From positions 62,001 through 126,000 of the forward strand of contig NZ_CP047023.1 of assembly GCF_009796765.1 (NCBI RefSeq): 64,000 nucleotides of DNA. The letters run 5' to 3'. Shown one piece after another: positions 37,492-48,229 of the stretch (position 1 is its first letter; each line of letters opens with the position of its first letter). The DNA is from Paraglaciecola sp. L3A3. GTDB lineage: Bacteria > Pseudomonadota > Gammaproteobacteria > Enterobacterales > Alteromonadaceae. The position numbers and the translations under genes are program-made. The notes below the pieces were generated by a model, which was not told the DNA's origin, did not search any database, and saw only the letters and a program-made list of their open reading frames with translations.

Positions 37492-37520
37492 TTCTTTTTA
37501 TACGTTATTTCAACAGATAC

Positions 37521-37548
37521 AAAAAAGGCTGCAACTTGCAGCCTTTTT
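37521..37548. terminator. Bidirectional terminator between chemoreceptor and purA
   Basis: AAAAAGGCTGCA / TGCAGCCTTTTT stem with a short loop, with A and T tracts on both sides, between two convergent genes. It should terminate both. Confidence 0.9.
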
Positions 37549-37566
37549 AATTTAAAGAGTTTCTAT

Positions 37567-38886
<1,320 letters not shown>

Positions 38887-38974
38887 TTAGGCGAGGATTC
38901 TAACAAAAAACTATCATTAGCTAAATAGCAAAATAGCGCAAGTTATAATCAACTGGCTTATGGCTGTCATTACT

Positions 38975-39208
38975 TAACCTGAATTCTGGATAAGCCGAAC
39001 CTCTCGATAACGCTCTTTTTGTGCCTAGCGGCGTTGGATTGTCTAGAAATAACACGTTATTACGTAGGACAATCCGCCTTGCTATACACGAAAAATTTCG
39101 TCACCGAGTAAGCATCCAGGTGAGGTGATTTGGGTGAATATTATTAAGTTATTGAATTGTCGTGATAAATTCAAATTAGACGATACTTCTTATCCAGAAC
39201 TCAGGTTA
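38975..39208. mobile_element. MITE-like element, copy 1
   Basis: A 234-bp non-coding element bounded by 20-bp terminal inverted repeats with one mismatch (38975-38994, TAACCTGAATTCTGGATAAG, and 39189-39208). Inside, GGATTGTC (39036-39043) and GACAATCC (39068-39075) form a stem with a nested AATAAC/GTTATT palindrome, so the element can fold strongly. A diverged copy in the opposite orientation lies at about 56418-56650. Two copies with matching ends support a transposable, non-autonomous repeat. It separates purA from its DUF2065 neighbour by a few hundred bases. Confidence 0.75.
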
Positions 39209-39209
39209 C

Positions 39210-39395
39210 TTATAATAAATATAATAGACTGACCAGACCGATAGTAACCAATACTCCACCTGTTGCTCTTAGTTGATTAACAGGCTGTTGTGATAAATTA
39301 GTTAAGAATTTTTGCCACTTATTGGCGAATAACATAGGCCCTACACCTTCAATAATCAGGACTATGGCAAAAGCGATAAGTATATTGTTGAGCAA
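39210..39395 (-). CDS. yjeT: DUF2065 small membrane protein (YjeT-like)
   Basis: A 61-residue protein with two hydrophobic helices (about 2-22 and 43-61) and the family signature EGVGPMLFANKW in between. The function is unknown. In gammaproteobacteria it usually sits between hflC and purA. Here purA is downstream on the same strand but the hfl genes are absent, and a diguanylate cyclase gene faces away upstream. Its stop codon abuts the MITE-like element. Confidence 0.85.
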   Translation of the reverse strand: MLNNILIAFAIVLIIEGVGPMLFANKWQKFLTNLSQQPVNQLRATGGVLVTIGLVSLLYLL

Positions 39396-39513
39396 TTTAA
39401 TTTGTCCTTAAGCAATGAAATTAAAGACAATATAACCTTATTATGAATGAAAGAGCTACAATCAAGTTCGTTGTAATTTTTTTGCACTTTTTTAATTATG
39501 TTAAATAGGCTGT

Positions 39514-40614
39514 ATGGATAAAATCATTCAAGATCAAACATTGACTCAAAAAAATTTAAAACAAATCAGGCTACTGGCTGTCATTGGTGCAGCATTGCTC
39601 GCCTGTTTTATTTTTGTAGATTTACAATTATTGCCCATCACTCTGCAAAAAGTGTATATACAGTCTAGATTTTTGATCCAGTTACCAATCTGTGGGCTTT
39701 TTATAATAATTACCTTTGCGCCTTTTTATCCCAGAATTCATCAGTTTTCCATGTGTTTCACTATATTATGTGTCGTGTATGGCAATTATTGGCTGATACT
39801 TAGATGTTGGCAATTAGAGCAATTCTCATTTCCTTATGAAGGAACTGTAATTTACAGTTTGTTCGTTCTGTTTGTGTTTCGAATTAAATTTAAATACGCC
39901 TTATTTTTTGTTACTTGCACCTTAGCGGGATTTATCCTGCTTACTATGTCTTATCCTATTTATGGCGAAAGAAACTCAATCAGTTTGGCTTTTGTTTTAT
40001 GCGGTTTAGTAGTTGGCTTGATGGGAGTTTATCAAATTGAAAATGTTTTTAAAAAACTGTTTTCTTTGAATACCCAACTTGCGCACTTGAGCCAGATAGA
40101 CCAACTAACAAATCTGTTAAATCGGGGCACTTATGAAAGTCGTTTTACTCAACTACTTGAGTTGAGTAAGCGCAATGGCGCTAGCGTGTGCGTGTTCTTT
40201 ATTGATTTAGATAACTTCAAAGCTTACAACGATGGTTATGGCCACTTAAAAGGTGATGAAATTATCAAATTGCAGGCCGATATGTTGCAGCAAATATTTC
40301 GTAGAAACACCGACATAATTGCCCGCTACGGTGGTGAAGAATACGTGGTAGTGACGGCAAACCTATCTGAAGAACAATGTATTGAAAGTGCGAATGAGAT
40401 TATTAGTAGTTGGGAAAGTAAGAAAATGCCCCACGGTAAAGTGGCTCAAAGAGAATACGTTAGCTGTTCAGTGGGTTTTTACCGAGAAGAGGTCGATCAG
40501 TTTTCAAGCAAAGATAAGTTGGTGGCAAAAGCAGATGAAGCGCTTTATTTAGCTAAAGCGCAAGGTCGCAACCGATTTGTGCAAGCACAAAGTAATGTCA
40601 GCCTGATAAGTTGA
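39514..40614 (+). CDS. Membrane-bound diguanylate cyclase
   Basis: A 366-residue protein with about six membrane helices (24-180) and a C-terminal GGDEF domain (about 195-360). The active site is GGEEY, preceded by the inhibitory-site pattern RNTD five residues earlier, so product inhibition is likely. It makes cyclic di-GMP; the signal sensed by the membrane part is unknown. It stands alone, divergent from the DUF2065 gene and convergent with the thioredoxin-fold gene. Confidence 0.92.
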   Translation: MDKIIQDQTLTQKNLKQIRLLAVIGAALLACFIFVDLQLLPITLQKVYIQSRFLIQLPICGLFIIITFAPFYPRIHQFSMCFTILCVVYGNYWLILRCWQLEQFSFPYEGTVIYSLFVLFVFRIKFKYALFFVTCTLAGFILLTMSYPIYGERNSISLAFVLCGLVVGLMGVYQIENVFKKLFSLNTQLAHLSQIDQLTNLLNRGTYESRFTQLLELSKRNGASVCVFFIDLDNFKAYNDGYGHLKGDEIIKLQADMLQQIFRRNTDIIARYGGEEYVVVTANLSEEQCIESANEIISSWESKKMPHGKVAQREYVSCSVGFYREEVDQFSSKDKLVAKADEALYLAKAQGRNRFVQAQSNVSLIS

Positions 40615-40632
40615 TCTGGCTTATATCTAAGT

Positions 40633-41478
40633 TTAATAAAGCAGACTATATATCTTACGACGATATTTAGACTTCAATGGGTCGCCGTCTGGTAATGCGT
40701 TGATCATATCTAAAGTGAATTTTTTCGCTTCACCAAAGTTTAAGTCTACCAATAACACCGACATAATTAGCTCTAGGGCTTCTTCTGTTTGGTTGGCTTG
40801 GTGTAATTGTATGGCCAGTTCAGTTTTTATTTCTAATGAATCCGGCTGCTCAGCTAATTTAGCTTGTAGTGCTTTTATTTCTGGGGATTCGGCGGCTTGT
40901 TCTGCTAATTCTATCTTACCTAAAATGCTTTTAAACAGCGCATCTTGATCTACTAATCCAATTGTATCTAGTAGCGCTTTAGCTGGTTTTAGTTGGCCGA
41001 GTTCAACTTGGCTGTCTGCTAATAGTAATTTGATATCAGCTCTTTCAGGGGCTAATTCGTTCGCTTGTTTTAGTAAAGGGTAGGCTTGTTGATAATCACC
41101 TGCTGTCACTAGTTCAGTTGCCTGCTGGTATAAGCCGTCTTCAACTTTAGGTAGATGTTTTTCTAGCAAAGCGACTATTTGTTCTTCGGTTTGTGGACCA
41201 GCAAAACCATCTAGTGGTTGGCCTTCTTTAACTAAGATAACTGTGGGTAATCCTTGTACACCAAATTGTCCGGCAATTTCTTGTTGTTGTTGGCAATCTA
41301 CGCGAGCATGAATAAGGTTGTCACTAAATCTAGCGGCAACATTGGCTATTAAAGGTGCAATAGCGGCACTGGGCTCATATCCCTCAGCCCAAAACTCTAC
41401 CATGACTATTTTAGATTGAGAGTCTTGTAGGATGACTTGCTGAAAGTTTTCTGGGGTGATGTTTACTATGTTGTTCAT
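40633..41478 (-). CDS. Thioredoxin-fold/TPR protein without the CxxC site (CnoX/YbbN-like)
   Basis: A 281-residue protein from the ATG at 41478; a TTG 12 bp upstream is less likely. The N-terminal thioredoxin fold (about 1-105) has WAEGYEPSA where thioredoxins have WCxxC, so no redox cysteine remains there. The C-terminal half is helical TPR-like (about 115-281). The architecture is that of CnoX/YbbN, a chaperone-holdase. The E. coli protein keeps one Cys of the motif; this one keeps none, which favours a purely structural or chaperone role. Confidence 0.88.
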   Translation of the reverse strand: MNNIVNITPENFQQVILQDSQSKIVMVEFWAEGYEPSAAIAPLIANVAARFSDNLIHARVDCQQQQEIAGQFGVQGLPTVILVKEGQPLDGFAGPQTEEQIVALLEKHLPKVEDGLYQQATELVTAGDYQQAYPLLKQANELAPERADIKLLLADSQVELGQLKPAKALLDTIGLVDQDALFKSILGKIELAEQAAESPEIKALQAKLAEQPDSLEIKTELAIQLHQANQTEEALELIMSVLLVDLNFGEAKKFTLDMINALPDGDPLKSKYRRKIYSLLY

Positions 41479-41793
41479 AATCCGGTCCAATTACCTAAGC
41501 TAGAATGGGTGATGGGGTCAAAAACATGAAACTCAAGTTTTGAGTTGTGATCCTATAATTATTACTACAGCTATTAATCTTGTTACCTGGTTCTTTTAAG
41601 TATTCTTGCGGTAATATATTTATTGGTTAGAACAGGTTTTTAACAAGCCATGTGTTTTTTGCTGCAACATTTTTTCGACAGGTTTGTAACTATATACAAA
41701 CATAACAGTCAAATTGCATAGCATTTTTTGCTATTTATCACATTGTCAACAGCATTTGTTTAAAAAAAGTACAAAATTGTTGCCTAGATAGGC

Positions 41794-41822
41794 TTTTCAA
41801 GTTTGTAAAAAAACCTTAAACT
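41794..41822 (+). promoter_or_regulatory. Candidate growth-rate-regulated promoter of dusB-fis
   Basis: TTTTCA (41794-41799), 17 bp, TAAACT (41817-41822), followed by the GC-rich discriminator TGCGCCCC. In E. coli the dusB-fis promoter has a GC-rich discriminator and is under stringent control; the pattern matches. The rest of the 41479-41879 gap is AT-rich and holds nothing I can name. Confidence 0.5.
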
Positions 41823-41879
41823 TGCGCCCCTTTTTAACTCCTCGGACGTTTTTTGCACGATTTTAAAATATAGGTAATT

Positions 41880-42881
41880 ATGCAGATTGGTCCATATGCG
41901 TTAGAAAACAATTTGATACTCGCTCCAATGGCAGGAGTCACTGATAGGCCTTTTAGACAATTATGTAAACGTCTAGGGGCAGGATTAGTGGTATCAGAAA
42001 TGCTGTCTTCAAATCCTAGAGTATGGAACTCTGATAAGTCTAAACAAAGGATGGATCACCAAGGTGAAGACGGTGTGCGAGCAGTACAAATTGCGGGAGC
42101 TGATCCCCTATTAATGGCGCAAGCTGCCCAGTTCAATGTGAGCAATGGTGCACAGATTGTCGATATTAATATGGGCTGTCCAGCAAAAAAGGTAAACAAG
42201 AAGTTAGCAGGCTCTGCACTATTACAGGATCCTCTATTGGTTGAAAAAATCATTAGAGCTGTAGTTGCGGCAGTTGATGTGCCTGTTACATTAAAAATAC
42301 GCACAGGCTGGGATGTTGAGAACCGTAATGGTGTAGATATAGCCAAAATTGCACAAGACAATGGAATTCAATCGTTAGCGGTGCATGGTCGCACCCGAGC
42401 CTGTATGTACAAAGGCAATGCAGAATACGACACCATTAAGGCTATTAAAAAAGCTGTGTCTATACCTGTTGTTGCCAACGGTGATATCACTTGTGCCCTT
42501 AAAGCAAAGCAAGTTTTAGAATTTACCGGAGCAGATGCTTTGATGATAGGTCGCGGAGCCCAGGGTCACCCTTGGATCTTTCGTGAAATATTACATTATC
42601 TGCAAACTGGCCAATTATTGGCTGCACCTAGTCTTGGCGAAGTGAGCAGTATTTTGCTTGAACACGTTGCCAATGTTCATCAGTTTTATGGTGAATTTCT
42701 GGGGTGCAGAATTGCCCGCAAACATGTGGGTTGGTATTTGGCCGAACAAGACCAGCAAAGACTGTTTCGTGCAAAGTTCAATGCTATTGAGGATGCTCAG
42801 CAGCAACTTGACGCGTTAAGCACGTATTTTGATAAATTGGTAGATGAACCAGCGTTTTCGCTAGTTTCGCCTACTGTGTAA
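41880..42881 (+). CDS. dusB: tRNA-dihydrouridine synthase B
   Basis: A 333-residue FMN enzyme that reduces specific uridines in the tRNA D-loop. Signatures: ILAPMAGVTDRPFR near 12-25, INMGCPAKKVNKK near 96 (catalytic Cys in GCPA), VTLKIRTGW, VHGRTR and MIGRGAQGHPW (FMN phosphate). It lies 27 bp upstream of fis, the standard dusB-fis operon. Length is normal. Confidence 0.96.
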   Translation: MQIGPYALENNLILAPMAGVTDRPFRQLCKRLGAGLVVSEMLSSNPRVWNSDKSKQRMDHQGEDGVRAVQIAGADPLLMAQAAQFNVSNGAQIVDINMGCPAKKVNKKLAGSALLQDPLLVEKIIRAVVAAVDVPVTLKIRTGWDVENRNGVDIAKIAQDNGIQSLAVHGRTRACMYKGNAEYDTIKAIKKAVSIPVVANGDITCALKAKQVLEFTGADALMIGRGAQGHPWIFREILHYLQTGQLLAAPSLGEVSSILLEHVANVHQFYGEFLGCRIARKHVGWYLAEQDQQRLFRAKFNAIEDAQQQLDALSTYFDKLVDEPAFSLVSPTV

Positions 42882-42908
42882 TGATGACTAACTAAAGAGC
42901 AAGATGTA

Positions 42909-43202
42909 ATGTTCGAACAAAATGTAACTTCTCCGTTTACCACTACGGTAACTACTCCTTCGCAAACTCAGGCGCAGAAACCTCTTCGCGATTCAGTTAA
43001 ACAGGCAGTTAACAAGTATCTTAAGCAACTTGATAACACTAATATCGAAAACTTATATGAGCTAGTAATGGCTGAAGTTGAAGCGCCTATGCTTGAAGAG
43101 ATTATGACCTTTACACGTGGTAACCAAACTCGTGCATCTATCATGTTAGGTATCAATCGCGGTACTTTACGTAAAAAATTAAAACAATATGGCATGAACT
43201 AA
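42909..43202 (+). CDS. fis: Nucleoid protein and transcription factor Fis
   Basis: A 97-residue DNA-bending dimer that activates rRNA promoters and shapes the nucleoid. The C-terminal helix-turn-helix ([20 protein letters not shown]) is nearly identical to E. coli Fis. It is the second gene of the dusB operon, and a good terminator follows. The rRNA operon 5 kb downstream is an obvious target. Confidence 0.98.
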   Translation: MFEQNVTSPFTTTVTTPSQTQAQKPLRDSVKQAVNKYLKQLDNTNIENLYELVMAEVEAPMLEEIMTFTRGNQTRASIMLGINRGTLRKKLKQYGMN

Positions 43203-43216
43203 TCATAGCTATATTT

Positions 43217-43245
43217 AAAAGAGCACCTTAATGGTGCTCTTTTTG
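43217..43245 (+). terminator. Terminator of dusB-fis
   Basis: AAAAGAGCACC-TTAAT-GGTGCTCTTTTTG hairpin with a T run, 15 bp after the fis stop codon. Confidence 0.9.
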
Positions 43246-43320
43246 TTTGAGTTTCATATGACCAACTAGTCAAGAAAGTAGTCATTAAATAAGTATTTTT
43301 ACCTTCTATAGTGGACAAGC

Positions 43321-44928
43321 ATGCAAAACGTATCTCCTGTAAAAACTATTCGCCGCGCTTTATTGAGCGTATCTGATAAAACTGGACTTCTGGAATTTGC
43401 CCAATTTTTGGCAAGCCAAGGGGTTGAACTGCTTTCTACTGGCGGTACTGCAAAATTATTAAGCGATAATGGTTTAACCGTTATTGAAGCTTCAGAATAT
43501 ACTGGTCACCCTGAGATCATGGACGGTCGTGTAAAAACTTTACATCCAAAAATTCACGGTGGAATATTAGCTCGTCGTGGCCAAGACGAGCAGGTGATGG
43601 CAGACAACAACATTCAACCTATCGATTTAGTGGTAGTGAATCTTTATCCATTTGCTGCCACAGTGGCCAAAGAAGATTGCAGCCTTGAAGATGCAATTGA
43701 AAACATTGATATCGGTGGTCCGACTATGGTTCGTGCTGCAGCTAAGAATAACAATGACGTCACTATAGTCGTGAATGCTAAAGACTACGCTCGTGTTATC
43801 AGCGAAATGCAAGCTAATGAAAACTCTGTTACCCAAGGGACTCGCTTTGATTTAGCCATTGCTGCTTTTGAACATACTGCTGAATATGATGGCATGATTG
43901 CTAACTACTTTGGCGCTATGGTTGAGTCAGTTGCTTGTAAAGATGATTGTGGTCATCAACACAGTGAATTTCCTCGTACTTACAATATGCAATTTAGTAA
44001 AAAACAAGATTTACGCTACGGCGAAAATAGCCATCAAAATGCTGCATTTTATGTTGAGAACGATATTCAAGAAGCTTCTGTTGCTACAGCTGTGCAATTA
44101 CAAGGTAAAGAATTATCTTTCAATAATATTGCTGATACAGATGCTGCGCTAGAATGTGTTAAAGAATTTGATGAGCCGGCTTGTGTCATTGTTAAACATG
44201 CCAACCCATGCGGTGTAGCGCTAGGTGATGATATTTTGAGTGCTTATAATCGCGCTTATCAAACAGACCCTACATCAGCCTTTGGTGGCATTATTGCTTT
44301 TAACCGTGAGTTGGACGCTGCTACAGCTCAAGCTATTGTTGACCGTCAATTTGTTGAAGTGATTATTGCTCCTGCGGTAAGTGAAGAAGCAGTCGCAGTG
44401 GTTGCGGCTAAGAAAAACGTTCGTTTATTGGCTTGTGGCAATTGGCAAGGTCAATTGACTGATGGTTTTGACTTTAAACGGGTTAATGGTGGGTTGTTGG
44501 TACAAGACCGTGACTTTGGTATGGTTGACGAAGATGACTTACAAGTAGTCACTGAAGTAAAACCCACAGAACAACAACTCAAAGACTTAATGTTTACTTG
44601 GAAAGTAGCTAAATACGTCAAATCAAATGCTATCGTTTATTGTAATGACGGTATGACTATTGGCGTTGGTGCTGGGCAAATGAGTCGTGTTTATTCGGCG
44701 AAAATTGCTGGTATTAAAGCGGCTGATGAAGGTTTGCAAGTACAAGGTTCTGTTATGGCTTCAGATGCATTCTTCCCATTCCGTGATGGTATTGATGCAG
44801 CGGCAGCTGCTGGTATAAGCGCTATCATTCAACCTGGCGGTTCAATGCGTGATCAAGAAGTGATTGATGCTGCAAATGAGCACGGTATTGCTATGGTGTT
44901 TACTGGTATGCGTCACTTTAAACATTAA
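43321..44928 (+). CDS. purH: Bifunctional AICAR formyltransferase / IMP cyclohydrolase
   Basis: Catalyses the last two steps of IMP synthesis. It has 535 residues, close to E. coli PurH. The N-terminal cyclohydrolase (MGS-like) domain begins [13 protein letters not shown] and contains [14 protein letters not shown]; the C-terminal formyltransferase half has [24 protein letters not shown] and the closing FPFRDGID. A methyltransferase-like gene separates it from purD, whereas in E. coli purH and purD are adjacent. Confidence 0.97.
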   Translation: MQNVSPVKTIRRALLSVSDKTGLLEFAQFLASQGVELLSTGGTAKLLSDNGLTVIEASEYTGHPEIMDGRVKTLHPKIHGGILARRGQDEQVMADNNIQPIDLVVVNLYPFAATVAKEDCSLEDAIENIDIGGPTMVRAAAKNNNDVTIVVNAKDYARVISEMQANENSVTQGTRFDLAIAAFEHTAEYDGMIANYFGAMVESVACKDDCGHQHSEFPRTYNMQFSKKQDLRYGENSHQNAAFYVENDIQEASVATAVQLQGKELSFNNIADTDAALECVKEFDEPACVIVKHANPCGVALGDDILSAYNRAYQTDPTSAFGGIIAFNRELDAATAQAIVDRQFVEVIIAPAVSEEAVAVVAAKKNVRLLACGNWQGQLTDGFDFKRVNGGLLVQDRDFGMVDEDDLQVVTEVKPTEQQLKDLMFTWKVAKYVKSNAIVYCNDGMTIGVGAGQMSRVYSAKIAGIKAADEGLQVQGSVMASDAFFPFRDGIDAAAAAGISAIIQPGGSMRDQEVIDAANEHGIAMVFTGMRHFKH

Positions 44929-45059
44929 TTAAAGCTCTGTGGAATAAAAAACGGTGTTTAACGTATCCTATAGATTGTTAGACCCGTTTTTTGTTACCTA
45001 GTGAGGATATTCCAGTTACAATCATCTCAACTTTTCTGTTAACTAACTGAGATAATATT

Positions 45060-45884
45060 ATGTTTAAACGTGCTGTTAAATCTGCATTGATCGTTTCTAG
45101 TGTCACTTTTACTTTATTGAGTTCTTCTTTCGCTTTTGCTGACGCTATAAGTGATGCGGTAAATAATCCAGATCGTCCAGCTGAACAAAGGTTGCGAGAT
45201 GAATACCGTCATCCACAACAAACCTTACGTTTTTTCGATGTTAAACCAGACATGGCCGTGGCTGAAATAGCGCCAGGTGGTGGTTGGTATAGCCATATTC
45301 TTGCTCCATTGTTAAAAGATAACGGCACATTCTATGCCGCACATTTTTATGTATATGATGGTGCACCAGGCTATTACAGAAATTCATTAGAAGGTTTTAA
45401 GAAAAGTGTCGCCAATACACCTTCCTTACAGAACACAAAAATTACGGCTTTTCACCAAACTAAAGCTTTAGATTTTGCCCCTGCTGGCTCACTTGACCGT
45501 GTGTTAACTTTTCGTAATGTACATAACTGGTATATGCAAGGTGGACAAGACGGTATAGACAGCGCTTTTTCTAGTTTTTTTAAGGCCCTTAAAAAAGGTG
45601 GCGTATTAGGCGTAGTCGAACATAAATTACCAGAAAGTTTTTCTGATGATACTCAGAAAAAATCAGGCTATATGAAACAATCATTTGTAGTGGCCGCAGC
45701 TGAAAAAGCAGGGTTTAAATTAGTTGCACAGAGCCCTGTGAATTTGAATTCATTAGATACCTCTGATCATGAAAAAGGGGTCTGGACTTTACCTCCTTCA
45801 TTACGTTTGGGTGAAAAAGACCAAGTTAAATATTTAGCCATAGGTGAAAGTTCACGTATGACATTAAAATTTGTAAAACCTTAA
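45060..45884 (+). CDS. Exported SAM-methyltransferase-like protein
   Basis: A 274-residue protein with a signal peptide (about 1-28, ending SFAFADA) and a class I methyltransferase fold (COG4798-like). The glycine-rich motif I reads AEIAPGGGWYSHIL near residue 64, and VLTFRNVHNW near 145 is the region that follows the SAM site. A SAM-dependent enzyme with an export signal is odd because SAM is cytoplasmic; the fold may have another use. It lies between purH and purD, 18 bp before purD, and is probably co-transcribed with it. Confidence 0.8.
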   Translation: MFKRAVKSALIVSSVTFTLLSSSFAFADAISDAVNNPDRPAEQRLRDEYRHPQQTLRFFDVKPDMAVAEIAPGGGWYSHILAPLLKDNGTFYAAHFYVYDGAPGYYRNSLEGFKKSVANTPSLQNTKITAFHQTKALDFAPAGSLDRVLTFRNVHNWYMQGGQDGIDSAFSSFFKALKKGGVLGVVEHKLPESFSDDTQKKSGYMKQSFVVAAAEKAGFKLVAQSPVNLNSLDTSDHEKGVWTLPPSLRLGEKDQVKYLAIGESSRMTLKFVKP

Positions 45885-45902
45885 AAGTAAGAAAAGAGAC
45901 AT

Positions 45903-47189
45903 ATGAAAATATTGATTATTGGTGGTGGTGGACGTGAACATGCTTTGGCATGGAAAGCCGCACAATCAGAAAAAGTATCTGAAGTGTATTTAGCGCCGGG
46001 TAATGCTGGTACTGCACTTGAAAATAAATTGATCAATGTAGATGTAGGCGCTGAAGATGTACCTGCTCTAGTTAATTTTGCTGAACAAGCTAATATTGAT
46101 TTAACTATTGTAGGCCCAGAAGTTCCATTAGTGTTAGGTGTGGTTGATGCATTTCAAGCTAAAGGCATGAAAATATTTGGTCCTACTCAAGCGGCAGCAC
46201 AGCTTGAAGGTTCGAAAGCATTCACTAAAGACTTTTTACAACGTCATAATATACCCACTGGTGAGTATCAGAACTTTACTGAAATCGACCCTGCAATAGC
46301 CTATGTACAAGAAAAAGGTGCACCTATCGTCATCAAAGCTGATGGCTTAGCCGCTGGTAAAGGCGTAATTGTAGCTATGACTTTGCAAGAAGCCGAAGAT
46401 GCTATTCGTGATATGTTAGCCGGTAATGCTTTTGGTGAAGCAGGTTCTCGTGTGGTAATAGAAGAGTTTCTTGATGGTGAAGAAGCAAGTTTTATTGTTA
46501 TGGTAGATGGCAAAAATGTCCTGCCTTTTGCAACAAGCCAAGATCACAAACGTGCATATAATAATGATGAAGGACCAAATACCGGTGGTATGGGGGCTTA
46601 TTCACCAGCACCGGTAGTTACAGCTGAAATACACCAACGTGTTATGGACGAAGTAATATATCCAACAGTAAATGGCATGGCTAGCGAAGGTAATACCTAT
46701 GTTGGTTTCTTATATGCTGGTTTGATGATTATGGCTGATGGCACACCAAAGGTGATTGAATACAATTGTCGTTTTGGTGATCCTGAGACCCAACCTATCA
46801 TGTTGCGCTTACAGTCGGATCTTGTTGAACTAGTAGAAGCAGCACTTGATGGTAAGCTTGATCAAATACAAGCTGAATTCGATTCAAGAGCGTCGGTTGG
46901 TGTTGTACTCGCTGCTGGTGGTTACCCAGGTAGTTATAATAAAGGTGATGTTATTTCTGGTTTGGAACTTGGTAATAAAGAAGCCAAGGTATTTCATGCT
47001 GGTACTAAAACAATTGATGGTAATGTGACTACTAATGGCGGTAGGGTACTTTGTGCTACAGCTCTAGGGAATACTGTAACCGAAGCACAACATAATGCTT
47101 ACGAATTAGTCAAAACGATTAGTTGGAAAGATATGTTCCATCGTGATGATATTGCTTACCGAGCAATAGCCAGAGAACAAAAAGCTTAA
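45903..47189 (+). CDS. purD: Phosphoribosylamine-glycine ligase
   Basis: ATP-grasp enzyme joining phosphoribosylamine and glycine (EC 6.3.4.13) in purine synthesis. It has 428 residues. Signatures: IIGGGGREHALAWK at the start, IVGPEVPLVLG, PIVIKADGLAAGKGV, DHKRAYNNDEGPNTGGMGAYSP and EYNCRFGDPETQ (metal/ATP site). It is preceded by the methyltransferase-like gene and followed by a strong terminator. Confidence 0.97.
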   Translation: MKILIIGGGGREHALAWKAAQSEKVSEVYLAPGNAGTALENKLINVDVGAEDVPALVNFAEQANIDLTIVGPEVPLVLGVVDAFQAKGMKIFGPTQAAAQLEGSKAFTKDFLQRHNIPTGEYQNFTEIDPAIAYVQEKGAPIVIKADGLAAGKGVIVAMTLQEAEDAIRDMLAGNAFGEAGSRVVIEEFLDGEEASFIVMVDGKNVLPFATSQDHKRAYNNDEGPNTGGMGAYSPAPVVTAEIHQRVMDEVIYPTVNGMASEGNTYVGFLYAGLMIMADGTPKVIEYNCRFGDPETQPIMLRLQSDLVELVEAALDGKLDQIQAEFDSRASVGVVLAAGGYPGSYNKGDVISGLELGNKEAKVFHAGTKTIDGNVTTNGGRVLCATALGNTVTEAQHNAYELVKTISWKDMFHRDDIAYRAIAREQKA

Positions 47190-47213
47190 ATCTCATATTT
47201 ACGCACTGAAAAT

Positions 47214-47250
47214 AAAAAATCCAGTCACTTCACAGTCACTGGATTTTTTA
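47214..47250 (+). terminator. Terminator of purD
   Basis: AAAAAATCCAGT / ACTGGATTTTTT 12-bp stem around a 12-base loop with a T tract, 24 bp after the purD stop. It is symmetric enough to serve the convergent RRM gene too. Confidence 0.88.
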
Positions 47251-47295
47251 TTAATTGAACTTAGATATAGAGTGAATAACCCTGTTAGTAGAAAG

Positions 47296-47751
47296 TTACT
47301 CTTCCTCTACTTTTTCTTTAGCTAGCCTAACTTTTAATGTTCTCTCTTGGAAACTAGAATCATTTAAGTTCTTAATAGCTTTGTTGGCACCTTTCGCATC
47401 CATTTCTACAAAACCGTAACCTTTACGCTTTCCTGTTCTACGGTCTTTCATTAAACGTACAGAAACAACAGAACCCTGTTGTTCAAAATGTTCTTGTACA
47501 GCTTGCTCATTTGCGCGATAAGGGAGATTACCTACGTACAAAGTTGATATCTCTTGTGGAGCATCAGAACTAGTCGTTTCTGTAGTGTTAAAAAGTCCGA
47601 TTAATAAAGGAACTATTAACCCACCAATCAACACGCCAATAACAGCGGCTAGTTGGTTTGAAATATCTGCGGCAACTAAAGGAAGAAGTACATAGAGGAC
47701 TACGGCGAAAATAACCGTAATGATAAAGTTTAAGATAAAAGATGGTTTCAT
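47296..47751 (-). CDS. Membrane-anchored RRM RNA-binding protein
   Basis: A 151-residue protein with two N-terminal hydrophobic helices (about 6-26 and 30-52) and a C-terminal RNA-recognition motif (about 70-147). RNP2 reads LYVGNL and RNP1 reads KGYGFVEM, both intact. Small bacterial RRM proteins exist, but a membrane-bound version is less usual. It may tether RNA or the degradation machinery to the membrane (inference). It lies between purD and the rRNA operon on the minus strand. Confidence 0.85.
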   Translation of the reverse strand: MKPSFILNFIITVIFAVVLYVLLPLVAADISNQLAAVIGVLIGGLIVPLLIGLFNTTETTSSDAPQEISTLYVGNLPYRANEQAVQEHFEQQGSVVSVRLMKDRRTGKRKGYGFVEMDAKGANKAIKNLNDSSFQERTLKVRLAKEKVEEE

Positions 47752-47941
47752 TTATTAAATACCTAAAAAATTTATGATTATAAGAATAAGATAAAGCCCC
47801 TCCATGTTACTCAATTATTAAACAATCGCAAATAGTTACATTCTTTAAGCCTGTATATAGAGTGATTTGTTGTTTTTATAAGCGTAAAACAAGTTAATTG
47901 GTTGATATCTAAGCAGTCAGTTAAAAAGATCAAAAAAGGGG

Positions 47942-47969
47942 TTGCAAGGTGGGAGGTTATCTCTATAAT
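47942..47969 (+). promoter_or_regulatory. rRNA operon promoter P1
   Basis: TTGCAA (47942-47947), 16 bp, TATAAT (47964-47969), followed by the GC-rich discriminator GCGCCTCTCG typical of stringently controlled rRNA promoters. It lies about 350 bp before 16S. The transcript starts with a CCTC...GAGG hairpin also seen after P2. Confidence 0.75.
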
Positions 47970-48126
47970 GCGCCTCTCGCTTCGGGGAGGTCAGTTAAAA
48001 CGACTTACCGAGACAGGATTTATCAAGTATAAATGTTGTGGTTGTGATGCTCTAAGAGTGTTGTGGTTAGCGGGATGCAACAGGATGGTTAGTTTAAAAT
48101 AAAATAAAATAAATTAAATTATTATG

Positions 48127-48154
48127 TTGACATTGAAATAAGAGAGCGTATTAT
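48127..48154 (+). promoter_or_regulatory. rRNA operon promoter P2
   Basis: TTGACA (48127-48132), 16 bp, TATTAT (48149-48154), then ACGCCTCCCGC. The AT-rich stretch upstream, with repeated AAAAT units (about 48098-48122), looks like an UP element. Spacing and start region mirror P1. Confidence 0.75.
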
Positions 48155-48229
48155 ACGCCTCCCGCTTAAGAGGGTCTTCGGACAGTATCTAAAGCGAGAC
48201 TTCTTCGGAAGTGGCTACTGAGGTAGCAA

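Noticed and set aside
38975-39208. CRISPR or ERIC repeat reading of the palindromic element
   Set aside because: There is no array of spaced direct repeats, and length and ends do not fit the ERIC pattern as I know it; a MITE-like element fits better.
44941-44995. Terminator after purH (AAAAACGG ... CCGTTTTT)
   Set aside because: The arms are 8 bp but the loop is about 30 bases, so a working intrinsic terminator is doubtful.
47902-48102. 66-codon open frame upstream of the rRNA operon
   Set aside because: It overlaps the P1 promoter and the rRNA leader, has no convincing ribosome site and no recognisable protein pattern.
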